64,000 nt of DNA from Pseudomonas sp. AL03 (GTDB lineage: Bacteria; Pseudomonadota; Gammaproteobacteria; Pseudomonadales; Pseudomonadaceae). Where the stretch lies: contig NZ_JASBRE010000005.1 of assembly GCF_029960815.1 (NCBI RefSeq), positions 186,001-250,000 of the forward strand. The letters run 5' to 3'. Under the pieces are notes generated by a model that was not told the DNA's origin, searched no databases, and saw nothing but the letters and a program-made list of their open reading frames with translations. Positions within the stretch are counted from its first letter, which is position 1; each line of letters begins with the position of its first letter. Shown here one piece after another: positions 1-8,211 of the stretch. Made by a program: the position numbers and the translations under genes.

Positions 1-64
1 GCGAGCAGGCTCGCTCCTACGGGAACAACACAAATCCTGTAGGAGCGAGGCTTGCCCGCGAAGC
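1..64. repeat. REP-like inverted pair (GTAGGAGCGAGGCTTGCCCG family)
   Basis: Two REP-type units in opposite orientation, at 1-20 and 39-64, separated by 18 bases. The right unit contains GTAGGAGCGAGGCTTGCCCG and the left is a diverged reverse copy. The same family recurs at 17544-17635 and 34534-34623, and a cousin at 5472-5547. It lies just past the 3' end of puuD, the usual place for pseudomonad REP/BIME elements. Confidence 0.85.
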
Positions 65-72
65 TTTGTTGC

Positions 73-1365
73 TTAGTTGGTTGGAGCTCCCTGAACAATC
101 CACGCGCCAATCAGGTCACGTTCCTGCTGGGTCATCTGGGTGATGTTGCCCAGCGGCATGATCTGGCTGGTGACGGCTTGAGCCTGGATGCGTGCGGCGT
201 TCTGACGGATCTGCTCGGGAGTGTCGAACATCACGCCGCCCGGTGCAGCGCTGAACAGCGGGCTGGTCGGTTTGGCGGAATGGCAAACCGAGCAACGTTC
301 CTGAATCACGCTGTGCACCTTGTCGTAACTTGGTCCGGCGTTCGCAGCCTGAACCGGCGCTTCAGCAGGCTTCGCGGCGGCAGGTTTGGCACCTCCACCG
401 AGGGCGGTTTCCGGCAGCGGCTGGTACTCGATGGTGCCAGGTGCCTTGGCTACTTCAGGTGCACTGGACATCTGCGCCGGGCCAGTCACGTACGCCAGGC
501 AGATCATGCCCACTGCTGCGACGGGCATGGTCCAGGCGAACTTGTGGCTGTCGTGGCGGGTGTTGAAGTAGTGACGCACCAACACCGCCAATACCGCGAT
601 CCCGGCCAGGATCAGCCAGTTGTATTGGCTGCCGTAGGTGCTCGGGAAGTGGTTGCTGATCATGATGAACAGCACCGGCAAGGTGAAGTAGTTGTTGTGA
701 CGCGAACGCAGCAAGCCTTTGGCCGGCAGCGCCGGGTCCGGCGTGCGGTTCTCGGCAATCGCCGCCACCAATGCGCGCTGCGCCGGCATGATGATGCGGA
801 ACACGTTGCCGACCATGATGGTGCCGATGATCGCGCCGACGTGCAGGTACGCACCCCGACCACTGAACACTTTGCTGAAGCCGTAAGCGGCACCAATGAT
901 CAGCACGAACAGGATGAAGCCGAGCAAGGCAGGGCGTTTGCCCAGGGCCGAGTCGCAAAGGAATGAGTAGACGAACCAGCCGACGAACAGCGAGGCGATG
1001 CCCAGGGCAACTCCTTCAGGGCCGGTCAGGCTGCTGCCCGGTGCGAGCAGGTACAGCGTCGGGTTGGAGTAGAACACCACGCACAACAACGCGATCCCCG
1101 ACAGCCAGGTGAAATAGGCTTCCCATTTGAACCAGTGCAGGTTGTCCGGCATGGTCGGTGGGGCCAGTTTGTATTTTTCCAGGTGATAGATACCGCCGCC
1201 GTGGATCGCCCACAAATCGCCCGCCAAGCCACTTTTCGGGTTGACCCGATTGAGGTTGTTTTCCAGCCAGACGAAATAGAACGACGCGCCGATCCAGGCC
1301 ACGCCAGTAATCATGTGAACCCAGCGTACGCTCAGGTTCAGCCATTCCAACAGATGTGCTTCCAC
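73..1365 (-). CDS. puuD: Urate hydroxylase PuuD (membrane urate oxidase with C-terminal cytochrome c)
   Basis: A 430-residue membrane protein that oxidises urate to 5-hydroxyisourate, the first step of urate breakdown, and passes electrons to the respiratory chain. The first ~300 residues hold multiple hydrophobic segments (for example the stretch beginning VRWVHMITGVAWIGASF near residue 13). After an Ala/Pro-rich linker at about 310-345, the C-terminal ~80 residues carry a haem c motif, CSVCH, and a later Met (IMPLG) that could be the axial ligand. This two-part architecture is the known PuuD arrangement and replaces soluble uricase. It is the last gene in the order puuE–uraD–alc–allA–puuD, all on the minus strand, so the whole urate route is present. 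The start ATG is preceded by GAGGTAAAG, a plausible ribosome site. Family call is firm. Confidence 0.93.
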   Translation of the reverse strand: MEAHLLEWLNLSVRWVHMITGVAWIGASFYFVWLENNLNRVNPKSGLAGDLWAIHGGGIYHLEKYKLAPPTMPDNLHWFKWEAYFTWLSGIALLCVVFYSNPTLYLLAPGSSLTGPEGVALGIASLFVGWFVYSFLCDSALGKRPALLGFILFVLIIGAAYGFSKVFSGRGAYLHVGAIIGTIMVGNVFRIIMPAQRALVAAIAENRTPDPALPAKGLLRSRHNNYFTLPVLFIMISNHFPSTYGSQYNWLILAGIAVLAVLVRHYFNTRHDSHKFAWTMPVAAVGMICLAYVTGPAQMSSAPEVAKAPGTIEYQPLPETALGGGAKPAAAKPAEAPVQAANAGPSYDKVHSVIQERCSVCHSAKPTSPLFSAAPGGVMFDTPEQIRQNAARIQAQAVTSQIMPLGNITQMTQQERDLIGAWIVQGAPTN

Positions 1366-1415
1366 AGTCTTTACCTCTCGCCTGTCACTCTGTCGTCGAG
1401 TGATCAGACCTTCTC

Positions 1416-1919
1416 TTATTGGTGGGGGGCAAGGATCAAACGCTCATCCTCTTTGAAAAAATGCTCATCGCAGTTGTTGCCTGTGCCACTGCGATCAACC
1501 ACCAGGAAGTCATCCCGCTTTTCGATCGTCAGCACCGGATGGTGCCAAACGCCGCGATGGTAGTTAATGCCCTGCCTGCCGTTGGTAACGAAGGCGCGGA
1601 CCAAGCCTGATACAGGTTCATCGCCAAGTGGCGCGACCACGATCAGAAAGGGGTTGCCGAGCAGCGGAATGAAAGCCTGGCTACCCAGCGGGTGACGCTC
1701 CAGCATGCTGACGGTCAGCGGCATGTCCTGCGCGTCGGCGCGGAAAATGCTGATGATCGCGTTGTCCTCTGGCGTGGCGGTTTGCACCGTCGCCAGTTTG
1801 TGAAAGCGCATGGTCGAACCGTTGTTGATCATGAAGTGATCGCTGCCGTCGGTTTCGATCACGTCACCGAAAGGGGCGAAGGCTTCTTTGGTCAGCGGTT
1901 CAATCGTCAATGTGCGCAT
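1416..1919 (-). CDS. allA: Ureidoglycolate lyase
   Basis: 167 residues. Splits ureidoglycolate, the product of allantoicase, into glyoxylate and urea. The N-terminus MRTLTIEPLTKEAFAPFGDVIE and the internal MERHPLGSQAFIPL and GVWHHP stretches are typical of the AllA cupin-like family. The reading frame stays open 27 codons further upstream, but that part reads through the repeat at 1944-2053, so the ATG at 1919 is taken; the resulting length fits the family. It lies between alc and puuD on the same strand. A REP-type repeat separates it from alc, so it may be read both through the operon and from a nearby start. Confidence 0.92.
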   Translation of the reverse strand: MRTLTIEPLTKEAFAPFGDVIETDGSDHFMINNGSTMRFHKLATVQTATPEDNAIISIFRADAQDMPLTVSMLERHPLGSQAFIPLLGNPFLIVVAPLGDEPVSGLVRAFVTNGRQGINYHRGVWHHPVLTIEKRDDFLVVDRSGTGNNCDEHFFKEDERLILAPHQ

Positions 1920-1943
1920 GCTGGTCTTCTTTTCGTTGAGTTT

Positions 1944-2053
1944 GATCGTTCCCACGCTCCGCGTGGGAATGCAGCCCGTGACGCTCCGCGTCACATCCAA
2001 TGCGGACGCAGATCGTCCGGTGATGCATTCCCACGCAGAGCGTGGGAACGATC
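1944..2053. repeat. REP-like composite palindrome (GATCGTTCCCACGCTCCGCG family)
   Basis: Begins with GATCGTTCCCACGCTCCGCG and ends with its reverse form GCGTGGGAACGATC, with a central GTGACGCTCCGCGTCAC hairpin. A nearly identical composite lies at 29527-29637 and a single unit at 7807-7836; a fragment, GCGTGGGAACGATCG, is near 23309. It fills the gap between alc and allA and may stabilise or attenuate the transcript. Confidence 0.85.
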
Positions 2054-2058
2054 GGATG

Positions 2059-3054
2059 TTACTTCGCGACCTTGCCCAAAACCCGCAGGCGGCTCACACC
2101 ACCATCCGGGAACACGTTCAGGCGGATGTGGGTGATGGGACCCAGTGCCTTGATCTGCTCGGCGAACGTGTGTTCGGCGTGCATTTCCAGTTTCTGCGCC
2201 GGTAGCAATTCGCGCCAGAACAGCGATTGGGTTTCGATCTGGCTGTCAGTACCGCCCTTGACGAAGGCGCCCTGGATCGAGCACGTATCCGGGTAGTTAC
2301 CTTTGAAGTGCAGGGTGTCGACGATGATTTTCTCGATCTCGCCCGGATGACCCAGCGCGACGATGACCCAGTCATTGCCAGGGGTACGACGACGTGCGGT
2401 TTCCCAGCCGTCGCCCATGTTGATGCCACGGCCCGGGTTGAGGATGTTGCTCATGCGACCGAAGTGTTCGTCGGAGCAGGCGAGGGCGCGGCCGCCGTTC
2501 AGCGCTGCAGCCAGGTCAACCTGTTCGTTGTCGCCAACAGCGGACCAGTCGCGGAACGGAATACCGTAAACACGCAGACGGGCCACGCCACCATCCGGGT
2601 AGATGTTGAAGCGCAGGTGGCTGACGGCCTGGTCGTTGTTGATTTCGTGGAAGTGGTGGCTGTTGCCTTGCAGCTCGACGGCCGACAGCACTTCAGTCCA
2701 CTGGGTGCTTTCGTCCGGCTCGCCCGAGGCCAGGAAGCACGCTTCCAGAGAGGCCGACGGCGGGAAGTTGCCGGTGAAGAATGAAGTGTCGATGTCCACG
2801 CCTTTGATCGAGCCTGGAACGCCCAGGCGGATTACCGCGCTGTCGTAGCCTTCGAAGCGCTTGCGGCGCGACTCCCAGCCGTCCATCCACTTGCCGTTGT
2901 CATCGAACACGCCTTCTTTCCACACAGCCGGGGTCGGCTGGAACAGGCGGTTGGCATCAGCGAACCAGTCATCGGTGACCGAGATGATTTTGGTGCCCAG
3001 ACGGGCGTCGGCCAGGTTGACGAACTTCTCGAAAGGTACGGCGTGAGCTTTCAT
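2059..3054 (-). CDS. alc: Allantoicase
   Basis: 331 residues. Hydrolyses allantoate to ureidoglycolate and urea. Two homologous halves are visible: one with [26 protein letters not shown] at 12-37 and GWESRRKRF, the second with [10 protein letters not shown] and [25 protein letters not shown]. Each contains a KGVDIDT/KIIVDT strand typical of the jelly-roll allantoicase fold. The length equals the usual bacterial enzyme. It sits between uraD upstream and allA downstream, matching pathway order, with an 89-base gap after uraD. Start ATG at 3054 follows an AGAAG element. Confidence 0.95.
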   Translation of the reverse strand: MKAHAVPFEKFVNLADARLGTKIISVTDDWFADANRLFQPTPAVWKEGVFDDNGKWMDGWESRRKRFEGYDSAVIRLGVPGSIKGVDIDTSFFTGNFPPSASLEACFLASGEPDESTQWTEVLSAVELQGNSHHFHEINNDQAVSHLRFNIYPDGGVARLRVYGIPFRDWSAVGDNEQVDLAAALNGGRALACSDEHFGRMSNILNPGRGINMGDGWETARRRTPGNDWVIVALGHPGEIEKIIVDTLHFKGNYPDTCSIQGAFVKGGTDSQIETQSLFWRELLPAQKLEMHAEHTFAEQIKALGPITHIRLNVFPDGGVSRLRVLGKVAK

Positions 3055-3143
3055 TCTTCTTGTCTGCCTTTAATAAGTTGGCTTGGGATGCTTGCAGGGC
3101 CCTGGGTATTTTTCGCGTTTAAGAGCACTCGGGCCAGGCTCGC

Positions 3144-3656
3144 TTATAGGGTCAGTAATCGGAACAACGCAATCTTGTTGATCTCCGCCAGCGCGCATTT
3201 GAATTCGGTATCCGCCGAGTTGTGAATGCGCGTTTCGAACGCCGCGAGGATCTGATGCCGGTTGCTACCTTTTACCGCCATGATGAAGGGAAACTTGAAC
3301 TTGGCTTTGTAGGCATCGTTCAGCTCGGTGAAGCGAGAAAACTCTTCGGCCGTGCATTGGTGAATACCCGCGCCAGACTGTTCTTGAGTGCTGGCTGCGG
3401 TAAGCTGGCCCTGGACGGCGGCTTTGCCGGCCAGGTCCGGGTGAGCGTTGATCAGTGCCAATTGGCTTTCGTGATCGGCGCTCAACAGGATGTCGCTCAT
3501 GCGTTGGTGCAGGGTTTCGATCTCGTCGATCGAAGCCTGACCCAGGTCGAAGGCCTTTTCGGCCACCCATGGCGAATGTTCGTAGATATCGGCGAAGGCG
3601 GCGACGAAGGCATCGCGGCTCAGGGTCGAGGGCTTCAGGGTTTGGAAGTGGCTCAT
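3144..3656 (-). CDS. uraD: OHCU decarboxylase
   Basis: 170 residues. Decarboxylates 2-oxo-4-hydroxy-4-carboxy-5-ureidoimidazoline (the HiuH product) to S-allantoin. Family marks seen: the N-terminal FVAAFADIYEHSPWVAEKAF, the HPDLAGKAAV segment with the catalytic-region His, and the substrate-binding FKFPFIMAVKG loop. The start MSHFQTLKPS is chosen because it gives the standard length and overlaps the puuE stop by four bases (ATGA), a sign of translational coupling. The frame is open 23 codons further, but that stretch is puuE coding sequence in another frame. Confidence 0.94.
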   Translation of the reverse strand: MSHFQTLKPSTLSRDAFVAAFADIYEHSPWVAEKAFDLGQASIDEIETLHQRMSDILLSADHESQLALINAHPDLAGKAAVQGQLTAASTQEQSGAGIHQCTAEEFSRFTELNDAYKAKFKFPFIMAVKGSNRHQILAAFETRIHNSADTEFKCALAEINKIALFRLLTL

Positions 3657-4579
3657 TTTGCGGCCCCTTGGTACGGGTGGGTTTCGTGCCAGTGGCGAGC
3701 GATGTCGACGCGACGGCTGAACCACACCTGTTCATGACTTTTAGCGTACTCGATAAAGCGTTTGAGCGAGGCCAGACGCGCCGGACGGCCGATCAGACGG
3801 CAGTGCAGGCCGATCGAGAGCATCTTCGGTGCTTCGGCGCCTTCGGCATACAGCACGTCGAAGGCGTCTTTGAGGTATTCAAAAAAATCGTCGCCCTTGT
3901 TGAAACCCTGAACCTGGGTGAAGCGCATGTCGTTGGTGTCCAGCGTGTACGGAATCACCAGGTGCGGCTTGCCGGTCGGGTTGTTTGGTTCCCAGTAGGG
4001 CAGGTCGTCGTCGTAGGTGTCGCAGTCGTAGAGGAAGCCGCCTTCTTCCATCACCAGACGACGGGTGTTCGGACCGGTGCGGCCGGTGTACCAGCCCAGT
4101 GGGCGCTCGCCGGTGATTTCGGTGAGGACGCGGATCGCTTCGAGCATGTGCTCGCGTTCCTGCGCTTCGTCCATGTACTGGTAGTCGATCCAGCGGTAGC
4201 CGTGGCTGCAGATCTCGTGGCCGGCATCAACCATCGCGCGGATCACGTCCGGGTGACGCTGGGCGGCCATGGCCACGGCGAAGATGGTCAGCGGGATGTC
4301 GAATTCCTTGAACAGTTTCAAAATCCGCCAGACGCCGGCACGGCTGCCATACTCGTAAAGGGATTCCATGCTCATGTTGCGCGCGCCTTGCAGCGGCTGC
4401 GCCGAGACCATCTCCGAGAGGAAGGCTTCGGATTCTTTATCGCCGTGCAGGATATTGCGCTCGCCACCTTCCTCGTAATTGAGCACGAAGGACAAGGCGA
4501 TGCGAGCATTGCCCGGCCAGTGGGGGTGAGGAGGGTTACTGCCGTAACCGATCAGGTCGCGTGGGTAGTCAGCGCTCAC
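3653..4579 (-). CDS. puuE: Allantoinase PuuE (polysaccharide-deacetylase-like)
   Basis: 308 residues with a GTG start. Hydrolyses allantoin to allantoate. It belongs to the NodB/polysaccharide deacetylase fold, not the amidohydrolase AllB type: visible features are YPRDLIGYGSNPPHPHWPG at the N-terminus, EICSHGYRWIDYQ (metal-binding His region), and GWYTGRTGPNTRRL. The GTG at 4579 is chosen over open upstream codons because it has AAGGAAGA a few bases before it and gives the family length. First gene of the minus-strand urate operon. A perfect palindrome TTGTATACAA lies about 100 bases upstream, overlapping a likely -10 element, and suggests repressor control. Confidence 0.94.
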   Translation of the reverse strand: MSADYPRDLIGYGSNPPHPHWPGNARIALSFVLNYEEGGERNILHGDKESEAFLSEMVSAQPLQGARNMSMESLYEYGSRAGVWRILKLFKEFDIPLTIFAVAMAAQRHPDVIRAMVDAGHEICSHGYRWIDYQYMDEAQEREHMLEAIRVLTEITGERPLGWYTGRTGPNTRRLVMEEGGFLYDCDTYDDDLPYWEPNNPTGKPHLVIPYTLDTNDMRFTQVQGFNKGDDFFEYLKDAFDVLYAEGAEAPKMLSIGLHCRLIGRPARLASLKRFIEYAKSHEQVWFSRRVDIARHWHETHPYQGAAK

Positions 4580-4676
4580 TGCAGTCTTCCTTCTTATTCG
4601 TTCGACTTGTTCAAGGTCAGGGTTGTGTGGCGGCCTGGCAGTTTGATGACAGACTGGCGTCACAGCGATGGGATGA

Positions 4677-4686
4677 TTGTATACAA
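4677..4686. promoter_or_regulatory. Candidate purine-regulon operator at the puuE promoter
   Basis: Perfect 10-base palindrome TTGTATACAA. Read on the minus strand it overlaps a possible -10 (TACAAT) with TTACAA 18 bases upstream. Related palindromes occur before hiuH (4872) and the purine permease (7728), and I noticed no other copy in the window. The form, TTGT-N2-ACAA, resembles GntR-family operators, but no such regulator gene is in the window. Assignment is inference from position and recurrence. Confidence 0.6.
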
Positions 4687-4871
4687 CTTTATATCCGCTT
4701 TGTAAGCCTGATTTTTTGCATTTTTCACTGACTGTCATCTTCACATGTTATTGCAAGAAACCTGCCTGATTGGTCAGCTAATGGATGGAAGGTCCTTTGA
4801 TCCTATGGTTCAACGCCAGATTCGGTACGAATCAATGAGGAGCGTACATCGTCGTAAAAATGTGATTTTTA

Positions 4872-4881
4872 TTGTGTACAA
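4872..4881. promoter_or_regulatory. Candidate purine-regulon operator at the hiuH promoter
   Basis: TTGTGTACAA, one base off the perfect palindrome seen at 4677 and 7728. It contains TACAAT at 4877-4882, a plausible -10 for hiuH, which starts 135 bases downstream. The puuE–hiuH divergent gap (4580-5011) therefore has one operator for each direction; otherwise it is AT-rich and I see no other gene in it. Confidence 0.55.
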
Positions 4882-5011
4882 TTTTGTTGAAAAGTGTCTT
4901 AATCAGTCGCTCGCCGCAGCTTTTCGTGCTCCGAATCGGTGCGGTCTCCTTTCAACTGACTTCGGGAGGCGCGAGGTCTGACTGCTCTAAGCAGGCAGGC
5001 GCGCAGAATCA

Positions 5012-5365
5012 ATGGGACGTTTGACTACACACGTTTTGGACGCTGCACACGGTTGCCCGGGCAGCTCGATCAAGGTCGAGTTGTACCGCGTTGAAGGGTC
5101 GCAGCTGGAATGGGTCGCCACTGCGATGACCAACAGCGATGGCCGTGTCGATGCACCGCTGCTGCAAGGCGATGACTATCGCTCCGGGGTCTATCAGGTT
5201 CAGTTTCATGCGGGCGATTACTACCGCGCCCGTGGCGTTCAGCTGCCGGAACCTGCGTTCCTGGATGTAGTGGTGCTGCGTTTCGGCATCTCTGCGGAAC
5301 AGGATCACTACCATGTGCCATTGCTGATTTCGCCGTACAGCTATTCGACCTACAGAGGAAGCTAG
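5012..5365 (+). CDS. hiuH: 5-hydroxyisourate hydrolase (transthyretin-like)
   Basis: 117 residues. Converts 5-hydroxyisourate (from PuuD) to OHCU, the substrate of UraD. The signature C-terminal tetrapeptide YRGS, the N-terminal LTTHVLDAAHGCPG with the catalytic His, and the HYHVPLLISPYSYSTYRGS end are all present, as in PucM/HiuH enzymes. No signal peptide is seen, so cytoplasmic. Divergent from the puuE operon across a 430-base regulatory gap, and followed by a good rho-independent terminator. Confidence 0.95.
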   Translation: MGRLTTHVLDAAHGCPGSSIKVELYRVEGSQLEWVATAMTNSDGRVDAPLLQGDDYRSGVYQVQFHAGDYYRARGVQLPEPAFLDVVVLRFGISAEQDHYHVPLLISPYSYSTYRGS

Positions 5366-5412
5366 GACTTTCCCCCCAAAAAATCCTGCGCATACAGCTT
5401 CTTTGGTCTTTC

Positions 5413-5438
5413 GCCCGCTCACACTGCGGGCTTTTTTT
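5413..5438 (+). terminator. Rho-independent terminator of hiuH
   Basis: Stem GCCCGC / GCGGGC (5413-5418 and 5426-5431) with a 7-base loop followed by seven Ts. Lies 48 bases after the hiuH stop. Confidence 0.85.
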
Positions 5439-5471
5439 CGTCCTTGAGAAAGTAGGTGCCAGGTCAGGCGC

Positions 5472-5547
5472 CATCGCGGGCAAGCCCGCACACACACAGT
5501 GAGCTGTGGCGTTCACAGAACCTGTGGGAGCGGGCTTGCCCGCGATG
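5472..5547. repeat. REP-like inverted pair (GCGGGCTTGCCCGCGATG)
   Basis: Arms CATCGCGGGCAAGCCCGC (5472-5489) and GCGGGCTTGCCCGCGATG (5530-5547) are exact reverse complements separated by 40 bases. Sits between the converging ends of hiuH and the LysE gene. Confidence 0.85.
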
Positions 5548-5557
5548 CTTTTGCTCT

Positions 5558-6184
5558 TCAGCGGCTCAACAAGGATGCCGCGCCCGCACCACTGAACAAC
5601 CCCGCACTGATCCGGTTAAACCAGTTCTGACCCTTGCCACTGCGCAAATACCGCGCCGCCCCGTGGGCACCCAGCCCATAACCCAATTTGCACAGCAGAT
5701 CCAGCACGGTCCAAGTCACTATCATCACCAGTAACTGCGGCAGGAACGGTTGCTCGGCGTTGAGGAACTGCGGCAGGAAAGCAGCAAAGAACAGAATGTC
5801 TTTCGGGTTGCTCGCGCCCAGCACAAACGCGCGCCCGAACAGTGCGCGAAAGCGTGGAGCCGGTGCAGCCTGGGGCACTTCAGCGCCGTGGGAGGGCTGA
5901 CGCGATTGCTGCCAGCTCTGCCAGGCCAGGTAAAACAGGTACAGCGCACCGACGATCTTCAGGGCACTGAACAGCTGTTCCGACGCCAGCAGCAAGGCGC
6001 CCAAACCCAGCGCCGAAGCACTGAGCAAACAGATCGACGCAATCACGCCTCCCAGAAACGCCGGGTACGAACGGCGCAAACCGTAATTCAGACTGTTGCT
6101 GATCATCAGCAAAGACAGTGGCCCAGGGATCAGGATCACCACCAGCGCAGCGCCACTGAACAGCAGCCAGGTTTCCAGACTCAT
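5558..6184 (-). CDS. LysE/RhtB-family amino acid exporter
   Basis: 208 residues, about six hydrophobic segments. Shows the LysE-superfamily N-terminus with the conserved PGP: ALVVILIPGPLSLLMISNS, followed by GLRRSYPAFLGGVIAS and later ASNPKDILFF, the second conserved loop. Members export amino acids or derivatives; the substrate cannot be told from sequence. The ATG at 6184 has GGAGGAAA just upstream; the open frame beyond it crosses the terminator hairpin at 6207-6230 and is not used. Lies downstream of the purine permease on the same strand but separated by that hairpin, so probably its own unit. Confidence 0.88.
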   Translation of the reverse strand: MSLETWLLFSGAALVVILIPGPLSLLMISNSLNYGLRRSYPAFLGGVIASICLLSASALGLGALLLASEQLFSALKIVGALYLFYLAWQSWQQSRQPSHGAEVPQAAPAPRFRALFGRAFVLGASNPKDILFFAAFLPQFLNAEQPFLPQLLVMIVTWTVLDLLCKLGYGLGAHGAARYLRSGKGQNWFNRISAGLFSGAGAASLLSR

Positions 6185-6206
6185 CACTTTCCTCCATTTG
6201 CACAAA

Positions 6207-6230
6207 AGCCTCACCCGACCGGGTGAGGCT
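6207..6230 (-). terminator. Hairpin terminator after the purine permease
   Basis: Ten-base stem AGCCTCACCC / GGGTGAGGCT with a 4-base loop, followed on the minus strand by TTTTG. Nineteen bases past the permease stop. The short T run makes it a moderate terminator. Confidence 0.7.
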
Positions 6231-6249
6231 GTTTTGAAGCGTGTACGGC

Positions 6250-7599
6250 TTACAAGAAAACGAACTTGGCGATGAAGATCGCGCAGAGCACCCACAGACT
6301 GATGGAAATTTCCTTGTGCTTACCGGTACAGGCCTTCAGTACCACGTAAGTGATAAAGCCCAGCGCAATGCCGTCGGCGACAGAGAAGGTCAGGGGCATC
6401 ATGATCGCGGTGACGATCGCCGGAATGCTGTCGGTCGCTTCGTCCCATTCGATGTGAGCCATGCCGCCCATCATCAGCATCGCCACATAAATCAGCGCAC
6501 CGGCGGTTGCGTAAGCGGGGATCATGCCAGCCAGCGGAGCGAAAAACATTGCGGCAATAAATAGCACACCTACGGTCACAGCGGTAAGACCAGTCCGACC
6601 ACCCGCGGCAACACCTGCGGCACTTTCCACGTAGCTGGTGACCGGCGGAACACCGACCACCGCACCGAACACGCTGGATGCACTGTCGGCTTTGAGGGCG
6701 CGGGAAAGGTTTTCGATCTTTCCATCGGCGTTCACCAGACCGGCGCGCTGGGCAACGCCCATCAAGGTGCCGGCGGTGTCGAACATATGCACGAAGAGGA
6801 AGGCCAGCACCACGCTGATCATGCTGATGTTGAACACGCCGGCGACATCCATGGCCATCCAGGTCGGAGCCAGGCTCGGCGGGGCCGACATGATCCCCTC
6901 GTAGTGCACCAGCCCAAGGCCCCAACCGGCCAGGGTGACGGTGATGATACTGATGAGAATCGCGCCGAACACTTTGTGGTAGCTGAGGACGGCGATCATC
7001 AGGAAGCAGATGGCGGCGAGCAGCGGGCCAGGCTCGCGCAGGGAGCCGAGTTTGATCAGGGTGGCCGGGCTATCGACGACGATACCAGCGGTTTTCAAAC
7101 CGATCAGCCCGAGGAACAAGCCCACACCGGCGCCCATGGCGTAGCGCAAGCTGACCGGGATGCTGTTGAGCAGCCATTCGCGGATCCGGGAAAAGGTCAG
7201 GAACATGAACAACACACCGGAAACGAACACTGCACCCAGAGCGGTTTCCCAGTTGTAGCCCATGGTGCCGACCACGGTGTAGGTGAAGAAGGCGTTCAGG
7301 CCCATGCCTGGCGCGAGGCCGACTGGCCAGTTGGCGTACAGGCCCATCAACAGACAACCCAGCGCGGCGGCGATACAGGTGGCGACGAACGCGGCACCGT
7401 GATCGATCCCGGCGTCGGCCATGATGTTGGGGTTGACGAAGATGATGTAAGCCATGGTGATGAAGGTTGTCAGACCGGCAATCAGCTCGGTCTTCACCGT
7501 GGTGCCATGCAAGCTGAGTTTAAAGATGCGCTCCAGCCAGCCATTGCGTAACGGCGGCGAGAGTTCCAGCGTCGGGGCTTCGGATTTGCGGCTTTCCAC
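6250..7599 (-). CDS. NCS2 purine permease, AzgA type (adenine/guanine/hypoxanthine)
   Basis: 449 residues, roughly 12-14 membrane segments. Imports purine bases with protons. Family marks: AGLTTFITMAYIIFVNPNIM near residues 40-60, the APGMGLNAFF motif, and the later MFDTAGTLMGVAQRAG segment, all characteristic of the AzgA/PurP branch rather than the UraA/UacT urate branch. Substrate among adenine, guanine and hypoxanthine is not decided by sequence. Near the urate catabolic genes, and its promoter carries a TTTGTATACAAA palindrome matching those of puuE and hiuH, which supports a shared purine role. Confidence 0.9.
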   Translation of the reverse strand: MESRKSEAPTLELSPPLRNGWLERIFKLSLHGTTVKTELIAGLTTFITMAYIIFVNPNIMADAGIDHGAAFVATCIAAALGCLLMGLYANWPVGLAPGMGLNAFFTYTVVGTMGYNWETALGAVFVSGVLFMFLTFSRIREWLLNSIPVSLRYAMGAGVGLFLGLIGLKTAGIVVDSPATLIKLGSLREPGPLLAAICFLMIAVLSYHKVFGAILISIITVTLAGWGLGLVHYEGIMSAPPSLAPTWMAMDVAGVFNISMISVVLAFLFVHMFDTAGTLMGVAQRAGLVNADGKIENLSRALKADSASSVFGAVVGVPPVTSYVESAAGVAAGGRTGLTAVTVGVLFIAAMFFAPLAGMIPAYATAGALIYVAMLMMGGMAHIEWDEATDSIPAIVTAIMMPLTFSVADGIALGFITYVVLKACTGKHKEISISLWVLCAIFIAKFVFL

Positions 7600-7727
7600 A
7601 GCGAATACTCCTCAAGAGTTTTATTGTTATTTCCAGGGCCGGACCCATGAGGGTGGCAGCGACCCTTTGAGGCACTTGCGAATTTATTGACCGCTTGGTC
7701 AGGAACTCGCACGAAGTGGATTATGCT

Positions 7728-7739
7728 TTTGTATACAAA
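7728..7739. promoter_or_regulatory. Candidate purine-regulon operator at the permease promoter
   Basis: Perfect 12-base palindrome TTTGTATACAAA. Read toward the permease it sits in the spacer between TTGCTT and CATAAT, a plausible weak -35/-10 pair 16 bases apart, so binding would block RNA polymerase. A diverged second copy, TTGTAGACGA, lies at 7763-7772. Confidence 0.6.
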
Positions 7740-7806
7740 GAAAGCAAATAATGTTTTTGATTTTGTAGACGAAAAGTTTGGCAATAGGAGTATATCGCCG
7801 AGGGAT

Positions 7807-7836
7807 GATCGTTCCCACGCCGGCGCGTGGGAACGA
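7807..7836. repeat. Single REP-like palindrome
   Basis: GATCGTTCCCACG followed by CGTGGGAACGA: one unit of the family found doubled at 1944-2053 and 29527-29637. It lies at the 3' end of the truncated marR gene. The rest of the 7600-7839 gap holds the permease promoter. Confidence 0.8.
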
Positions 7837-7839
7837 GAG

Positions 7840-8211
7840 TTACTCGGCTGGCACTTGGGTTTTGCCCAAAGCCAGGTTCACCGCCAACCACCCGTTCACC
7901 GCCGTCTCCCCGGCCTCGGCAAACACCCGCTCGAGCAATTTCACCTGCTCACGCCGCAACGACTGCTCAAGCCGCGCACCATCATCGGTCAGCAAGCGCT
8001 TACGCTTGTCGGTCTCGGATGCGACGCTGTCCACCCGATGCATTTCCACCAACTGCCGCAGCGGAATGTTCAGCGCCTGCTTCGTCACCCCGAGCAATGC
8101 CAGCAGTTCCTTGACGCTCAGGTTCGGGTAGCGGGCGATGAAAAACACGATGCGTTGATGCACCCGGCTCAAGCCACGACGCTCGAGCATTTCGTCGGCC
8201 TTCGCGGTGAA
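7840..8211 (-). pseudogene. MarR-family regulator, 5'-truncated
   Basis: A MarR winged-helix body is clear: LSRVHQRIVFFIARYPNLSVKELLALLG, then the recognition helix VTKQALNIPLRQLVEM. An ATG at 8190 would give 116 residues, shorter than the usual ~145-160. Homology seems to run a few codons further upstream (DFTAKADEML, to about 8211) with no start codon, and then changes abruptly into the start of an aminotransferase on the other strand. The wing is also short: DKRKRLLTDDG lacks two or three residues compared with the usual RLLxLTxxG. A deletion that removed the divergent promoters and both gene starts would explain this. It could still be translated from 8190, but without the dimerising N-terminal helix. 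Function lost or altered is inference. Confidence 0.65.

Noticed and set aside
52..966. 304-codon plus-strand frame opposite puuD
   Set aside because: Entirely antisense to a clear puuD gene; the His/Arg/Ala-rich translation is the usual shadow in GC-rich DNA.
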